Positions 31,440 through 32,751 of a DNA stretch of 32,751 bases are shown piece after piece. Source of the DNA: an uncultured Lachnospiraceae bacterium (GTDB taxonomy: Bacteria > Bacillota > Clostridia > Lachnospirales > Lachnospiraceae); assembly GCA_947566705.1 (NCBI GenBank), contig CANOLA010000033.1:1-32751 (forward strand), written 5' to 3'. Each line of letters opens with the position of its first letter. Within the stretch, counting starts at the first letter, position 1. Made by a program: the position numbers and the translations under genes. A model generated the notes under the pieces. That model was given only the letters and a program-made list of their open reading frames with translations. It searched no databases and was not told the origin of the DNA.

Positions 31440-32751
<1,312 letters not shown>

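Overview
The window looks like core chromosome of a spore-forming, low-to-mid GC Clostridia, most likely a Lachnospiraceae gut anaerobe. I infer this from the fused SecDF, a solitary crotonase, an L-lactate dehydrogenase, the spoIIA sporulation operon, CIRCE control of clpB, a NiaR-type NAD regulator and the protein sequence style. Genus cannot be fixed by eye. I saw no phage, insertion sequence, CRISPR array, tRNA or rRNA.

Layout. Positions 1-5283: the 3' part of secDF, a DUF1294 membrane protein, glyA, serS and crt. Positions 5371-8952: mutY, then a two-gene glf/GT2 unit for galactofuranose-type glycan. Positions 9061-14578: nadB-nadC-niaR followed closely by valS. Positions 14733-17775: a FapA/DUF342 protein, a 47-codon gene and a zinc-ribbon/TPR membrane protein. 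Positions 17949-19450: spoIIAA-spoIIAB-sigF. Positions 19546-24237: a HAD-fold protein, ldh, a stand-alone HPt protein and a very long Ala/Glu/Arg coiled-coil protein ending in a SHOCT-like segment. Positions 24503-29961: clpB, rarA and a type Ic aspartate aminotransferase. The minus-strand genes at 30068-32751 (CNNM/CorC-family protein and the 3' part of guaB) converge on the aminotransferase at a bidirectional terminator.

Most genes are ordinary; the unusual content lies between and inside them. (1) A dispersed hairpin repeat (family I) occurs four times, with three mutually complementary segments at fixed spacing and stem changes that preserve pairing. (2) A second structured element (family II) forms the leaders of the HAD gene and clpB, and a related inverted copy lies in the hpt leader. 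(3) sigF has no ATG/GTG/TTG at its expected start; the best-placed codon is ATC behind a Shine-Dalgarno. (4) The coiled-coil gene carries a strong internal Shine-Dalgarno and in-frame ATG that would yield a separate 45-residue SHOCT peptide. (5) Palindromes overlap the promoters of crt (Rex-like), nadB (candidate NiaR operator that also looks like a terminator) and rarA.

All calls come from reading the sequence; no database search or folding program was run.
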